A stretch of 64,000 nucleotides of DNA from Bacteroidota bacterium (lineage in GTDB: Bacteria; Bacteroidota; Bacteroidia; B-17B0; Aurantibacillaceae): contig JADJDM010000002.1 in assembly GCA_016702705.1 (NCBI GenBank), positions 248,001 to 312,000 of the forward strand, given 5' to 3'. Positions 50,147 to 60,398 of this stretch are shown here, in pieces. Numbering within the stretch: position 1 is the stretch's first letter; each line of letters opens with the position of its first letter. Under the pieces are notes generated by a model, which saw only the letters and a program-made list of their open reading frames with translations, did not search any database and was not told where the DNA came from. The position numbers and the translations under genes are program-made.

Positions 50147-52979
50147 TCATCTCCTACAAAGCGGGGCATAAGCGCAAAACTGGCATTTATCCTCGTCTTC
50201 GGTTTGAGTGTACGGCGTGGCTTTATCAAATACCTTACCAAGTAATGCAGTTAAATGTATTTCAAATTCCATTAGCAAAGCATCGGTAAATTGTAACTCG
50301 CTTGTTTCTTTACCAATTTTTTGTGTGATGTAATATTCGTTTTTATCATTGCTTCTAAACGGAATAATGCATGGTTTAATATGTTCGGCCACACTTAATT
50401 TGTTTTTCCAGCAAAGCCAAGCGTAAATAAATAATTGAAATGCCTTGTTGTATTTTTTATCTGCAAACAATTCTTCAAAATTGGTAAACACAAACGAATC
50501 TTTTTGACTAACAGATGATTTATAATCTACAATTCTAAATTGCCCCGCGCTTGCATCTATTCTATCAGAGATACCAATTACTTTTATTGGTATAATTTCG
50601 TCTCCTTGTTTTAATTCGATAACGCTTTCGAGTTTTCGTTCAAGGTCAATTATTTTTAATGAATCGTTTTGTTTTTCTAAGCGCTCAACTTTCTCTGCTT
50701 CTGATTTAATAAGGCTTGTAGCATACAATTGCACCGTTTGAAAAGCAAGAAAGTTTTTCCCGAATTTAAATTCGCTTTCCGAAAAATGATTTTTGAATGC
50801 AGTTTCGGTTAATGATTCTATTTTAGTAAGCTGGGCAAGTAAAGCATCTTTTTTAACGAAGTTATCTTTAAAAGGAGTATAAATATGTTCCAACACTTCA
50901 TGCAGAATGGTTCCCATGGTATTGGTTTCTACATTCTCTTCTACTTCATCAGCCTCGCGAATTTTTGAAATATAGTTGAAATAAAAACGCAAACTACAAT
51001 CTCTGTAATTGTTGAGCAGAGAAGGGGAGAAGCCAGCACGTTCATGTGTAAAGGCTTTGTCTTTTGTTTTTGTTATGTGTTCTTCTGTTTTCTCAATGGT
51101 AAATGCTATTTCATCTTTATGAAGTAAATCTTCGGAAACAGCAATACGTTCAACTATGTTAACTGCTTCGTTTGCTGCAGGTAATTCATTTACTAGTTGT
51201 GTAATGAATCTACTTTTTTCACCTTTACCAAAAGTATCGTTTTCGGTATTGTAAATTAAACCAATGTTTTTTGCTTTTTGTAATAAGCGATAAAAGTGAT
51301 AGGCGTAAATAGCATCTTTATCTTGATAAACCGGCAATTTAAAATACTTCTTTAAATCGTATGGGATAAAAGTATTAGAAGATTTACCTGAAGGCAAAAT
51401 ATTTTCGTTTACCGAAATTAAAATTACGTTTTCGAAATCTAAGGTACGAGTCTCTAAAACACCCATTATTTGCAATCCTTTCAGCGGCTCGCCAAAAAAC
51501 GGAACAGATGCCCCGCTTAATAATTGCTGAATTATTTTTCGTAATGTTTTTAGTTCGGTAATGTAATTTACTTTCTCAACCAAGGTTTCGAGGTTGGTAA
51601 TGAGTTTGCTGAATTCAACAATAAATTCGGTTTCTAAATTTTTATGTTGTTTGTTTTCGCTGTTTAATAATGAAATTAAATTATTAGCAAGCAAACGTAA
51701 ATTTTTAATTACACCACTAATGCTTTCCCAACCTGCAAACAAATAATTTACTTTAGTGTAATTTTCGCCAATTATTTTTTCGAGTGTGCTTACCGAGAAA
51801 TAAGTAATGTTGTTTTCGGCAATGCTGCGGGTAATGATTTGCAAATTTTTACTGTCGCCCAAAAGCATTGAGAAATAAGGGTTTTGAATAACCTTCAATA
51901 AATCTTTATAATAAATTGCCCCGCCGCTTCTGCTTTGTTTTTTATTGATGTGTAAGTTCACTAACTGCGAAGCCAAATCATATAAGGTACTTTTGCTTAG
52001 CGGATATTCTAATGAAACGTTTACTTCATTTATTTCTTCGGGCAACACACTTAACAATGGAAACAATAAAGTTTCATCACACAATATAATAGCAGTTTTA
52101 TTTAAATCTACTCCGCTGTGAATCCAGTTTTGTAATATCTGCGCCGCACACGATACCTGCGCCATGTTTTGTGCTGCGCCAATTATTTCAATGTTTTTTG
52201 TTCCTTCTAAATAATTGTTTTCAATAAAACTATCTGTTTTAAAGTGCTCACGCTGCAAATGTTTTCTTAAAAATAAACCAGCTTCGTGTTTTTCGTTATG
52301 CAAATAATATTCATCTGCATCCCACAGTATGGCAGCTTTTTTCTCTTCAATAAAATACTGGAAAATTATTTCTTCTGCTCTGTTTAATGCATTAAACCCA
52401 GCGAAAATAAAGGAGTCATACTCAGCAAAAGCATTTTTTGTTTTTAAAGCTTCTACAGCTTTTTTATAAGCCAAGCCTTGGTAAGCTATGTTTTGAGCTA
52501 TTAATTTTTGTGTGTACAATGCGTAAATATCGCCAAGCGACGACATAAACTTAATGTAGTTGCTCTGCATTTCGGTTTTTTCTTCAGCAGCTAAACTCCA
52601 GTTTTCAATTTCTTTTATTTCGGTAAGGTTTTTATAAATGCTTTGTGCATTTATTAAATAGCGATCAATCTCATTAAAATCTTGCAACAACATATTGCTC
52701 CATTTCAAAAAATTATCGAAGGACTCGGCTTTGTCTTTCATTACATCGCGGTAACAATCGTACAATACAGCCACTAGCGTAATGTTATCTGCAGTTTGTA
52801 AACCCGAGAGTTCGGTAATTAATTCTTCGGCGCTAATAATTTTTGGTAGCCAAATGGTTTTGTTGTATATATTTGCTAAGTGTCTTTTTAAAAATAAGGA
52901 GCCACGCTTGTTGGGTAAGGGTGTTATCCCCAAAATGTTGATGAATGTAGTTTGCCGTATTATATAAGAATGGAGTCAT
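50147..52979 (-). CDS. AddB-like PD-(D/E)xK nuclease/helicase-like recombination protein, N-terminus disrupted
   Basis: About 930 residues in the main frame. The N-terminal half has the inactivated-helicase type of AddB (PNKRGSLFLKRHL, a degenerate Walker-like region, ENVILISVNENILPSG). The C-terminal nuclease domain has SPSLLNNYRDCSLRFYFNYI, GTILHEVLEHIY, IVDYKSS with the ExK/DYKS core and the four-Cys iron-sulfur motif CQFCAYAPLCRR at the end. Such proteins process DNA breaks with an AddA helicase partner, which is not in the window. The frame beginning ATG 52979 (MTPFLYNTANYIHQHFGDN) is joined to LPNKRG only after a frame change near 52915-52945, where several residues expected before PNKR are absent. 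This is either a small deletion or an assembly fault. Confidence 0.85.
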
Positions 52980-52981
52980 AG

Positions 52982-53230
52982 ATGAAATCACCTTTTGAAG
53001 ATATACAATTTCCTCAATACAGGAAGTATTCGAACAATAAAAATTTCTTTAAAATTAATTCTCCCAAGGAATTTGAGGAAATACAAGTAATTGGCAGTAA
53101 AAAACTACACCGAAAAGTTGTTGCAACCCAGTTTCCAGAGATGAATTTAATTATTGATTTGGTGACTTTGGCGAATGAGTTTATGATTAATTCAAGCCAA
53201 AATGAATTTGATGAATTAATTGCAGATTAA
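52982..53230 (+). CDS. Small conserved-looking hypothetical protein
   Basis: The 82-residue protein opens MKSPFEDIQFPQYRKYSNNK and contains FFKINSPKEFEEIQVIG and KKLHRKVVATQFPEM, followed by a helical tail. No signal peptide or known motif is visible. It is divergent from the AddB-like gene with only two bases between the two ATGs, so the promoters of each lie inside the other's coding region. It overlaps the 3' end of the convergent decarboxylase gene by four bases. Its function is unknown. Confidence 0.6.
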   Translation: MKSPFEDIQFPQYRKYSNNKNFFKINSPKEFEEIQVIGSKKLHRKVVATQFPEMNLIIDLVTLANEFMINSSQNEFDELIAD

Positions 53231-53883
53231 ATCTCCGCAATCACACTTTGCGAACCCTTCACAACATCACCAATCTTGCAAGTAACTTTTGTTCCGATAG
53301 GGAAATACAAATCAACACGAGAACCGAATTTAATAAAACCAAATTGTCCGCATTGTGTTGCAACATCGCCTTCTTTGCAATACCAAACAATACGGCGTGC
53401 TAAAGCTCCTGCAATTTGACGAACCAATACTTGTTTTCCGTTTTTGTGCTCAACAACAACCGTTGTACGCTCGTTTTCGGTACTTGATTTTGGTTCCCAA
53501 GCAGCTAAAAATTTACCTGGGTGATATTTGAAAAACTTTACTACACCAGCAATTGGGTAACGGTTAATGTGCACATTAATTGGCGACATAAAAATAGAAA
53601 CTTGCAAACGCTTGTCTTTAAAAAACTCGCCTTCTTCAACTTCTTCAATAACAACAACCTTTCCATCAGCAGGCGCAATAACCAAATTTTCGCCTAAAGT
53701 AAATTCACGCTTAGGGTCGCGGAAAAATTGAAGGATGGTGATTAATAAAAATCCACTTAATGCATAAGCAAACAAATGCGCAATAAGGAATGTTGGGAAA
53801 AAGAAATGAGCAATAAATATAATGATAGCATCAAATACTAACGTAATTAGCAAACTAGCGTAACCTTCTTTATGAAATTTCAT
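53227..53883 (-). CDS. psd: Phosphatidylserine decarboxylase proenzyme
   Basis: Psd converts phosphatidylserine to phosphatidylethanolamine at the inner membrane, using a pyruvoyl group. The 218-residue sequence is of the short, archaeal-like type common in this phylum: two membrane segments (about 10-50), FRDPKREF, the NVHINRYPIAG region, and the self-cleavage Gly-Ser at residues 187-188 in KFGSRVDLYFP. Cleavage would give a large beta and a small alpha chain. No frame problem is seen. Confidence 0.93.
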   Translation of the reverse strand: MKFHKEGYASLLITLVFDAIIIFIAHFFFPTFLIAHLFAYALSGFLLITILQFFRDPKREFTLGENLVIAPADGKVVVIEEVEEGEFFKDKRLQVSIFMSPINVHINRYPIAGVVKFFKYHPGKFLAAWEPKSSTENERTTVVVEHKNGKQVLVRQIAGALARRIVWYCKEGDVATQCGQFGFIKFGSRVDLYFPIGTKVTCKIGDVVKGSQSVIAEI

Positions 53884-53978
53884 GTTTAAATAATTTATGC
53901 AAATATAGTATTTCGTTAGTAATTCATGGTTTTGCCCCGCTTTAATATTAAGAACATATTGTTAAGAAAGCTTATCGC

Positions 53979-54006
53979 TTGTTTTCGCAATTATATCCTA
54001 TCTTTA
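53979..54006 (+). promoter_or_regulatory. Possible promoter of the DUF6265 lipoprotein gene
   Basis: TTG (53979-53981) and TATCTTTA (53999-54006) are separated by 17 bp. The -7 box differs from TAnnTTTG only at its last base. The ATG is at 54024. Confidence 0.45.
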
Positions 54007-54023
54007 TCTTCTAAATTACAATT

Positions 54024-54515
54024 ATGAAGAACTTGATTTTATTGATGTTTGTGGCTATTCTTGTTTCTTGCTCAAATAATGAAAAAACTGCAGAAGTAAA
54101 GGCAAATTTGAAAGATTTTTCATGGATTTTAGGAAAATGGGCAAATAAAGACAGCGCTCAAATGTATGTTGAGTTTTGGGAGCAAAGCAATGACTCAACC
54201 TACAAAGGCAATAGTTATATGCTGGGAGATGGAGATACCTTGTTTTCTGAGAAATTAAGTTTAGTATTAAGAGCAGGTGGTATTTATTATGTTCCTGTTA
54301 CCAGCAATCAAAATGAGCAGAAACCTGTGTTGTTTAAATTGGTTAAAGACTCAGTTGTTGGGGCCAATAAACTTGTTTTCGAAAACAAATTGCACGATTT
54401 CCCTCAGCGTATAGTATATGAACACCCACATGCAGATACCATAAAAGCTAGAATAGAAGGTGTTTCCAACGGTAAATCAAGAGTTGAATACTTTCCAATG
54501 TATAAAATTAACTAG
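54024..54515 (+). CDS. DUF6265-type lipoprotein
   Basis: The 163-residue protein has a lipobox (ILVSC, Cys near residue 16) and a DUF6265-like body: DFSWILGKWAN, YVEFWEQSNDSTYKGNSYM, then LRAGGIYYVPVTSNQNEQKP and NKLHDFPQRIVYEHP. Relatives are small lipocalin-like beta proteins of unknown function, often with a conserved HDFPQ motif that is present here. Probably periplasmic and lipid-anchored. It precedes the L,D-transpeptidase gene by 57 bp and could be co-transcribed with it. Confidence 0.82.
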   Translation: MKNLILLMFVAILVSCSNNEKTAEVKANLKDFSWILGKWANKDSAQMYVEFWEQSNDSTYKGNSYMLGDGDTLFSEKLSLVLRAGGIYYVPVTSNQNEQKPVLFKLVKDSVVGANKLVFENKLHDFPQRIVYEHPHADTIKARIEGVSNGKSRVEYFPMYKIN

Positions 54516-54572
54516 ATTTAGTTTAAGATATTTACTGGTGTAATAAATTCTTTTATCTTTACATTAGAATTT

Positions 54573-56315
54573 ATGAAATCAAGATATTTATTATTATTCC
54601 TATTTGCCCCGCTTTTTTCTGTTATTATCAGCTCTTGTAGTGATGATGCACCTGATAAAAAAGTAGTTGCAAAATCTCCACAGGACGTTAACAAAATTGC
54701 TATTGAGCAATTATCGAAAATGTTATCAGCTAACAAGCAGGACTCAATTCTTGTTTTGCAAAAAGATACTTTATTGTGCTATGGTTTCTTTAAACAATTG
54801 TATGGCGCTGAGCCTAAATTATTGTTTTCTGATAAAGGCAAGTGGAATCCATTGGGCGACACGCTTTACAAACTTGTTAAAGAAGCAAGGTATTACGGTT
54901 TAATTCCAAACGATTATCGTTTTACTGCAATAGATACTTTATATAAAAACGTTTACAATAAAGCAGAAGATGATTACGATGCAACTTCTATTGCAAAATT
55001 AGATTTGTTGTTGTGCGATGCTTATTTTAAAATGGGTGCACATGCAAACAAAGGAAGATTTTATCCTGATTCATTATTGATAGAATGGAATCCAAATAAA
55101 CTAGATTCGAATTGGTATGGAGTTTTAATAAAAGGAATTAAAGAAAATAAATTGCGCACTTCTCTTGATGAATTAGAGCCTAAGCACGAAGGTTATCAAT
55201 TCTTAAAAACAGAATTAAAAAAATACATTATTGAAAACGAAAAAACAGATTGGGATTCTATTTCTTTTATTGATATAAAAGATTCAACTGTTTTTCTTGC
55301 TGCGTTAAAAAAACGATTACTTGCAACAAAAGATTATGACTCAACCGTTGTTGGAAGTGATAGTGTAAAAATGGCTGCAGCCATTAAATCTTTTCAAAAG
55401 AAAATGAATTTAGAGCCTGATGGTAAGCTGGGCAAGTTAACTAAGCAAGCATTTGGTGTTTCAAAAGAAATGAGTATCCGATTAATGGAAATGGCAATGG
55501 AGCGTTGGCGTTGGGAGCAAACGGAAATGCCACAAAAATACTTTTGGGTGAATATTCCTGCTGCAAATTTGCATATTTGGGAAAGAAATAATGGGAAAAT
55601 AGATCCTCGCTGGAAATTAAAGAAACATCAACGTGAGAAGATTGAACAAACTGTTGGGCAAGATACACTTGTTCTTTACTCAAATGTTGTTGTTGGTAAA
55701 CCCGAGACACAAACACCAATTTTGAAATCGAAAATTAATTTCATGCTTATTTATCCATACTGGACAGTGCCTTACAGTATTGCTTGGAAAGAGATTTTAC
55801 CAGCAGTGCAACGCGATAGTAGTTATTTAAGACGTAAGAATTTTGAAGTCATTAATTCGAAAGGTGAAGTAATGGATACCAAAAAAATTAGCTGGAAAAA
55901 ATACAATAAAAGTAATTTGCCTTTTAAATTCCGCCAACGTATTGGTGATGATAATAGTTTGGGTGTAGTAAAATTTAATTTTAATAATAAATACGGAGTG
56001 TATTTACATGACACCAATAGCAAGCGTTATTTTAAAACCTTTTATCGTTACCAAAGCCATGGCTGCATTCGTTTAGAGAAGTATTGGGAAACAGCAAAGT
56101 TTATTATGCGCGAGGATACAGTTAAAACACCTTACGATACTTTGGCAACTTATTTTGCAACTCCATTGCAACGACAAATGAATTTAAAGAAAACAATCCC
56201 TATTTACATTCGTTACTACACAAGTGTAGCAGATTGCACAGGACTTAAACGTTACATCGATATCTATCGTAAAGATGAGAAGATGGCGAAATTGGTTTAT
56301 GGTGCAAACAAGTAA
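54573..56315 (+). CDS. YcbB-type L,D-transpeptidase lipoprotein
   Basis: The 580-residue protein has a lipobox (VIISSC). A helical scaffold domain follows, then a peptidoglycan-binding domain (DSVKMAAAIKSFQKKMNLEPDGKLG near residues 265-290), then the YkuD catalytic domain with VYLHDTNSKRYF and the active-site SHGCIRLE near residue 495. L,D-transpeptidases make 3-3 peptidoglycan cross-links or attach proteins to the wall. All catalytic residues (His, Cys, Arg) are visible. The long scaffold is typical of YcbB-like enzymes. Confidence 0.92.
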   Translation: MKSRYLLLFLFAPLFSVIISSCSDDAPDKKVVAKSPQDVNKIAIEQLSKMLSANKQDSILVLQKDTLLCYGFFKQLYGAEPKLLFSDKGKWNPLGDTLYKLVKEARYYGLIPNDYRFTAIDTLYKNVYNKAEDDYDATSIAKLDLLLCDAYFKMGAHANKGRFYPDSLLIEWNPNKLDSNWYGVLIKGIKENKLRTSLDELEPKHEGYQFLKTELKKYIIENEKTDWDSISFIDIKDSTVFLAALKKRLLATKDYDSTVVGSDSVKMAAAIKSFQKKMNLEPDGKLGKLTKQAFGVSKEMSIRLMEMAMERWRWEQTEMPQKYFWVNIPAANLHIWERNNGKIDPRWKLKKHQREKIEQTVGQDTLVLYSNVVVGKPETQTPILKSKINFMLIYPYWTVPYSIAWKEILPAVQRDSSYLRRKNFEVINSKGEVMDTKKISWKKYNKSNLPFKFRQRIGDDNSLGVVKFNFNNKYGVYLHDTNSKRYFKTFYRYQSHGCIRLEKYWETAKFIMREDTVKTPYDTLATYFATPLQRQMNLKKTIPIYIRYYTSVADCTGLKRYIDIYRKDEKMAKLVYGANK

Positions 56316-56323
56316 GCAGCCCC

Positions 56324-56478
56324 GTCTCGATACACCGTCCGCGCTGCGAACGGCACTCGACGTGACAGCTCACTTGTTTCGATAATTTTCTTCCGAAAAA
56401 ATGTGGAGTTGATATGTAGCATTATCACAAATTGTCATGTCGAGTGTCGTCCGCCTTTGGCGGATGATGTATCGAGAC
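56324..56478. repeat. Long inverted repeat of the CGAG-palindrome type
   Basis: Two arms of about 45 bases, 56324-56367 and 56433-56478, are inverted copies (GTCTCGATACACCGTCCG with its counterpart ending CGGATGATGTATCGAGAC). The core CACTCGACGTGACA and TGTCATGTCGAGTG is related to the pair at 11076-11183. It lies between convergent genes and could act as a terminator or be a REP/MITE-like element. Confidence 0.75.
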
Positions 56479-56488
56479 ATGAACAATT

Positions 56489-57241
56489 TTACGAAGTTTT
56501 GAAGTTTGTCAGCGTAAACTTCTCACCTTCAAAAACCCCATAACTATTATAATTCAACCATTCGCCTAAATTATAATACATGCTTGTGTCATTTACTTTT
56601 AATTCTAATGGTAAATGGCGGTGACCAAAAACGAAGAAATCTATGTTTTCTTTTGCAGCAATTTCTTTGCAATAGGTTAAGAGCCATTCGCCTTCTTCGC
56701 CTTTAAATACTTCATCTTTTTTACCAGTAGAAGCTCTGCTGCTTCTACTTAAATAGTTGGCAAAGCCAAAAGCAAAGTTTGGATGTATGCGTGCGTATAA
56801 CCATTGGCAAATGCTGCTTGCAAAGAATTTTTTCAGAAATTTATATTTGTGGTCGCCTGGGCCTAAGCCATCACCGTGACCAATTAAAAACGATTTTCCA
56901 TTAAAGGTTCTGCGTATTGGTGCACGATAAATTTTAACTCCAATTTCTTTTTCTAAATAATCGTACATCCACATATCGTGGTTGCCAGTAAAAACGTGCA
57001 CTGGAATTCCTTTATCACAAATGCTCGCAAGCTTTCCTAAAAAACGAATGAAACCTTTAGGTGCAGTGTATTTATATTCGAACCAAAAATCAAATAAGTC
57101 ACCAACTAAAAATATTTCTGTAGCATCTTGCTCAGCCATGGTAAGCCATTTAACCAAAAGGTTTTCACGCTCCCTACTTTTTTCGTAAGTAGGAACACCC
57201 AAGTGAAAATCAGATGCGAAATATATTTTTTGGTTGCTCAT
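56489..57241 (-). CDS. lpxH: UDP-2,3-diacylglucosamine diphosphatase, LpxH-like
   Basis: LpxH cuts UDP-2,3-diacylglucosamine to lipid X and UMP, step four of lipid A synthesis, at the inner-membrane face. The 250-residue protein shows the metallophosphoesterase set: DFHLG (D11, H13), GDLFDFWFE, GNHDMWMYD, GHGDG and GHRHLPLE. Length is close to the family norm. It overlaps the M1 peptidase gene by one base (TAATG), so they are translationally coupled. Confidence 0.9.
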   Translation of the reverse strand: MSNQKIYFASDFHLGVPTYEKSRERENLLVKWLTMAEQDATEIFLVGDLFDFWFEYKYTAPKGFIRFLGKLASICDKGIPVHVFTGNHDMWMYDYLEKEIGVKIYRAPIRRTFNGKSFLIGHGDGLGPGDHKYKFLKKFFASSICQWLYARIHPNFAFGFANYLSRSSRASTGKKDEVFKGEEGEWLLTYCKEIAAKENIDFFVFGHRHLPLELKVNDTSMYYNLGEWLNYNSYGVFEGEKFTLTNFKTS

Positions 57242-60200
57242 TAAAACGGTAAATTGTTTTTAATTACTTCAAATGGATTGGCTCTGTTTAAATAAAAGGT
57301 AAAACGAATTTGATCCAAATATCTATTTGAATTGTTTAATTTTTGCACATCCGTAATATTTTTCGAGTTCAATACTGGAAAATAAACTTCAATAATATCT
57401 TTTATTAAAGGAACTCCAACACCCAATGAATAAAGCATTTCAGGAGCTTCTAATCCTACCGCATTATACATTCCTATATCAGAATAAATAAATGCTGGTA
57501 TTTTAAAAATCTTTGGAGTTTTAATGTTTAATGCAACTATCCAATCATCACTTTGTCCAAGTGGAGTGTATACTTTAAATGCTCCGTCCGTCTCAGTAAA
57601 TTGTTGTGCACCAATATTTGGAACACTTGCGTTTCTACCAAAATAAACATTATCAAAAGTATAATCCTGATACCCTGTTTGCCCACTCATACGGAAACGG
57701 TAATCACCCGTTGTTGAATTATTAAACATTTTACCCGCAAACAATCTAAAATGTACTTTTTTGTTTTTAGGTAAACTCACAAAATAATTTGCAGTTAAAG
57801 ATGCTTTCGACATTTCATCAATTAATTGTGCATTAACTGTAATGTCAAAGGGGTCAATGGTTCTGTCGTTTTTAAATTTGTAGCTGAGGCTGTGAATTAG
57901 TGTGTTTTCATTTTTTATGGAAGGAGCTAACCATTCACCTGGAAATGGTATTAATGGAAGAATGGGAGTATATATAATTGTTTCATTAAACAACATAACA
58001 TTCCTATAAATAACATTTTGTGTAATTGGACTTCTCAAATTTTTCTTTTTAAATTCAAAGTCAATGTATGGGGCAACTTTATTGTAATTAGTAACTAGTG
58101 GCTCATCGTTGTATGCAAAACGCGCAGATTGCACTCCTATTGTTACTTGCCTAAAAAGTTTCTTAAACATTAAATTTGCTCTTATGTTAGCATAACCAGC
58201 AATTGTTTTGTTTTTAAAATCATACAGCGGGGCAATTTCATATTCAATTCTTTTTTGAAAAGCGGTGTGGTTATAAAACGCTAAGCCAGCCATAACTCCA
58301 TTGTAATTATTATATCCAAATGCAGGAGCCCAGTTTAATTGATTTTGATAAGGGTCGTCAAGTGCTGCAATAAATGGGAATTTAATTGGTTCCACACGTT
58401 TGAAAATTCCTTTTGCTCTTGAGCGATTATTTGTTCGGTTTATATCTGGCATAAACTGGAAATAATCAATTCTAAACTCATCTACTTCCGCAGGTGGATA
58501 ACCAACAGTTTGTTTTCCATCAAAACCATCTAACCACATCATAGCGCGTATTTCACCTTTGTATAAGCCACAAATAGCAACAGGTCCTTTTACTTCACCT
58601 ACATTTTTTACAGTGATTTGATAAATGCCTTCTTTGTCTTTTTTTGCTTTTACAATTTTGTAATCTAACTTTTTTGTTGTGCCAATCATATCATCAAAAA
58701 ACCATGATAAATCTTTGCCGCTATAAAACTCTAATGTTTTTCTAAGGTCGCGAGGTTGTGGATGTTTAAATTTAAAATTCTCGAAATAAAATTGCATGGC
58801 TCTGTCAAAATTTTCTTCTCCCATGTAATTCATCAGGTAATTAAACAATACAGCTGTTTTACTATATACAATTGCCCCGTAATTTGTCCCAGTATATTTA
58901 CGTGAATGATACTCACATGGTTGATCTAAGTTTAAACGTGCACTCATGTTATAAAACAAATCGTATTGCGATGCTTGTTTAAATTTATTTATTCCACCTA
59001 ATTTAAAAGTACTATCACGGCCTAATAATGCTCCAAGTGTTGCATTAGGATATTTTGTACGGATATAACGCATTTCATTAAATGAATTTATCCCTTCATC
59101 CATCCAAGCGTGCACGCGTTCGTTACTGCCCAGCATTCCATAAAACCAGTTATGGCCAACTTCGTGCATGATAACAGTTTCTAAGGTAAAGTCATTTCCA
59201 GCATCACCAATAACTGTAATGTTTGGATATTCCATTCCACCACCTGCGCTTATTGTTCCGTCAATTGCTGTTACGTGGTTGTATTGGTATTCTCCATTCC
59301 ACAATGAATAAAAGAATGTAGCATCATTTAAATAATCTCTTGATTTACGCCACACGCCTAGGTTTTTATTAGTAAACAATCCCAAAGTTTTAACCAAGCG
59401 TTGTGTTTTAGGTAAGTTCACTTCACCTTGCAACACATTAAAACGTTTGTCTGCAAACCAAGCAAAATCGTGCACATTGTATTGTTTAAAGCGAATGGTT
59501 TTGTATTCAGCATCACTTGGTGGAAAAGTCATATCATCTAAAAATGAAATATCTCCACCATTTTCGAAACGTTTTATTTTTTCAAGTGTTTCGTAATATT
59601 TATCTTCTAAAAATTTTTCTTCGGCAACAGCTTCGTCGCCAACTCTATCACCAGTTGCAGCAAGTACATAATTTTTAGGTAAAGTAATGCTTACATCAAA
59701 ACTTCCAAACTCCGAGTAAAATTCTCCTTGATTTAAATAAGGCATTGCATTCCAACCATTCAAATCAAACACTGCAGGTTTTGGATACCATTGTGTAATC
59801 ATGTATGCTTGTCCAATATGGCCTAACCGAGAAAGTAAAGCGCTGGGTAGCTTTACATGAAAAGGAGTTGAGATTTTAATTTCTTCTCCTGGTTTAAGTG
59901 GTGTTTTTAAAAATAATTTGCAAATATCTATGTGCAATGAATCGTAAGCCCAATTAATTTTTTCTCCGTTTACTTTAAAATCTAAACTATCAATAAAACC
60001 TAAATCTTTTTCTTTTGCATAATACATTTTAGTTTCACCATCTTCCAACATCTGTTTTGCAAGTTCGGTTTGATTGTTTTTATATGCATTAGGCCAAATG
60101 TGAAACCATAAATAAGGAAGTTCAACTTTAGAATTGTTTTTGTAAATAATTTCTTCGTAAGCAGAAAGTTCGTGAAGCGAGTCGTTAAGTTTTACTTGAA

Positions 60201-60300
60201 TGGTATAATTAACATCTTGCTGAAAATAATCGTCTTGCGAAAATAGCCAAATGGGAGAAAAAACAACTGCAATTAAAACAAGTATATATCGAGCCTTCAT
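57241..60300 (-). CDS. M1-family metallopeptidase with barrel-like C-terminal extension
   Basis: This 1019-residue protein has a signal peptide ending WLFSQ. The M1 catalytic domain covers about residues 30-600, with the exopeptidase-like GGGMEYP at 353-359 and zinc ligands H379, H383 and E402 in MHEVGHNWFYG and WMDEG. From about 650 to 1019 the sequence becomes a string of alternating strands (IEYEIAPLYDFKNKTIAGYANIRAN, ENTLIHSLSYKFKNDRTIDPFDITVNAQL, HFRLFAGKMFNN, IRFTFYLNRANPFEV) ending in Phe, as in outer-membrane barrels. No T9SS tail is present. The family is certain; the barrel is inferred from pattern. Confidence 0.88.
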   Translation of the reverse strand: MKARYILVLIAVVFSPIWLFSQDDYFQQDVNYTIQVKLNDSLHELSAYEEIIYKNNSKVELPYLWFHIWPNAYKNNQTELAKQMLEDGETKMYYAKEKDLGFIDSLDFKVNGEKINWAYDSLHIDICKLFLKTPLKPGEEIKISTPFHVKLPSALLSRLGHIGQAYMITQWYPKPAVFDLNGWNAMPYLNQGEFYSEFGSFDVSITLPKNYVLAATGDRVGDEAVAEEKFLEDKYYETLEKIKRFENGGDISFLDDMTFPPSDAEYKTIRFKQYNVHDFAWFADKRFNVLQGEVNLPKTQRLVKTLGLFTNKNLGVWRKSRDYLNDATFFYSLWNGEYQYNHVTAIDGTISAGGGMEYPNITVIGDAGNDFTLETVIMHEVGHNWFYGMLGSNERVHAWMDEGINSFNEMRYIRTKYPNATLGALLGRDSTFKLGGINKFKQASQYDLFYNMSARLNLDQPCEYHSRKYTGTNYGAIVYSKTAVLFNYLMNYMGEENFDRAMQFYFENFKFKHPQPRDLRKTLEFYSGKDLSWFFDDMIGTTKKLDYKIVKAKKDKEGIYQITVKNVGEVKGPVAICGLYKGEIRAMMWLDGFDGKQTVGYPPAEVDEFRIDYFQFMPDINRTNNRSRAKGIFKRVEPIKFPFIAALDDPYQNQLNWAPAFGYNNYNGVMAGLAFYNHTAFQKRIEYEIAPLYDFKNKTIAGYANIRANLMFKKLFRQVTIGVQSARFAYNDEPLVTNYNKVAPYIDFEFKKKNLRSPITQNVIYRNVMLFNETIIYTPILPLIPFPGEWLAPSIKNENTLIHSLSYKFKNDRTIDPFDITVNAQLIDEMSKASLTANYFVSLPKNKKVHFRLFAGKMFNNSTTGDYRFRMSGQTGYQDYTFDNVYFGRNASVPNIGAQQFTETDGAFKVYTPLGQSDDWIVALNIKTPKIFKIPAFIYSDIGMYNAVGLEAPEMLYSLGVGVPLIKDIIEVYFPVLNSKNITDVQKLNNSNRYLDQIRFTFYLNRANPFEVIKNNLPF

Positions 60301-60371
60301 AATGTGAATAAAGTAGCGAATTTAGTAATAATTAGCGATTATTTCCACTTCAAATTTCACCTTAAATTCCT

Positions 60372-60379
60372 TATATTTG
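60372..60379 (+). promoter_or_regulatory. -7 box upstream of kdnA
   Basis: TATATTTG is a perfect TAnnTTTG -7 element 20 bases before the kdnA ATG at 60399. No clear TTG was seen at the usual spacing. Confidence 0.45.
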
Positions 60380-60398
60380 TTGCTTAAAAACTAATAAA

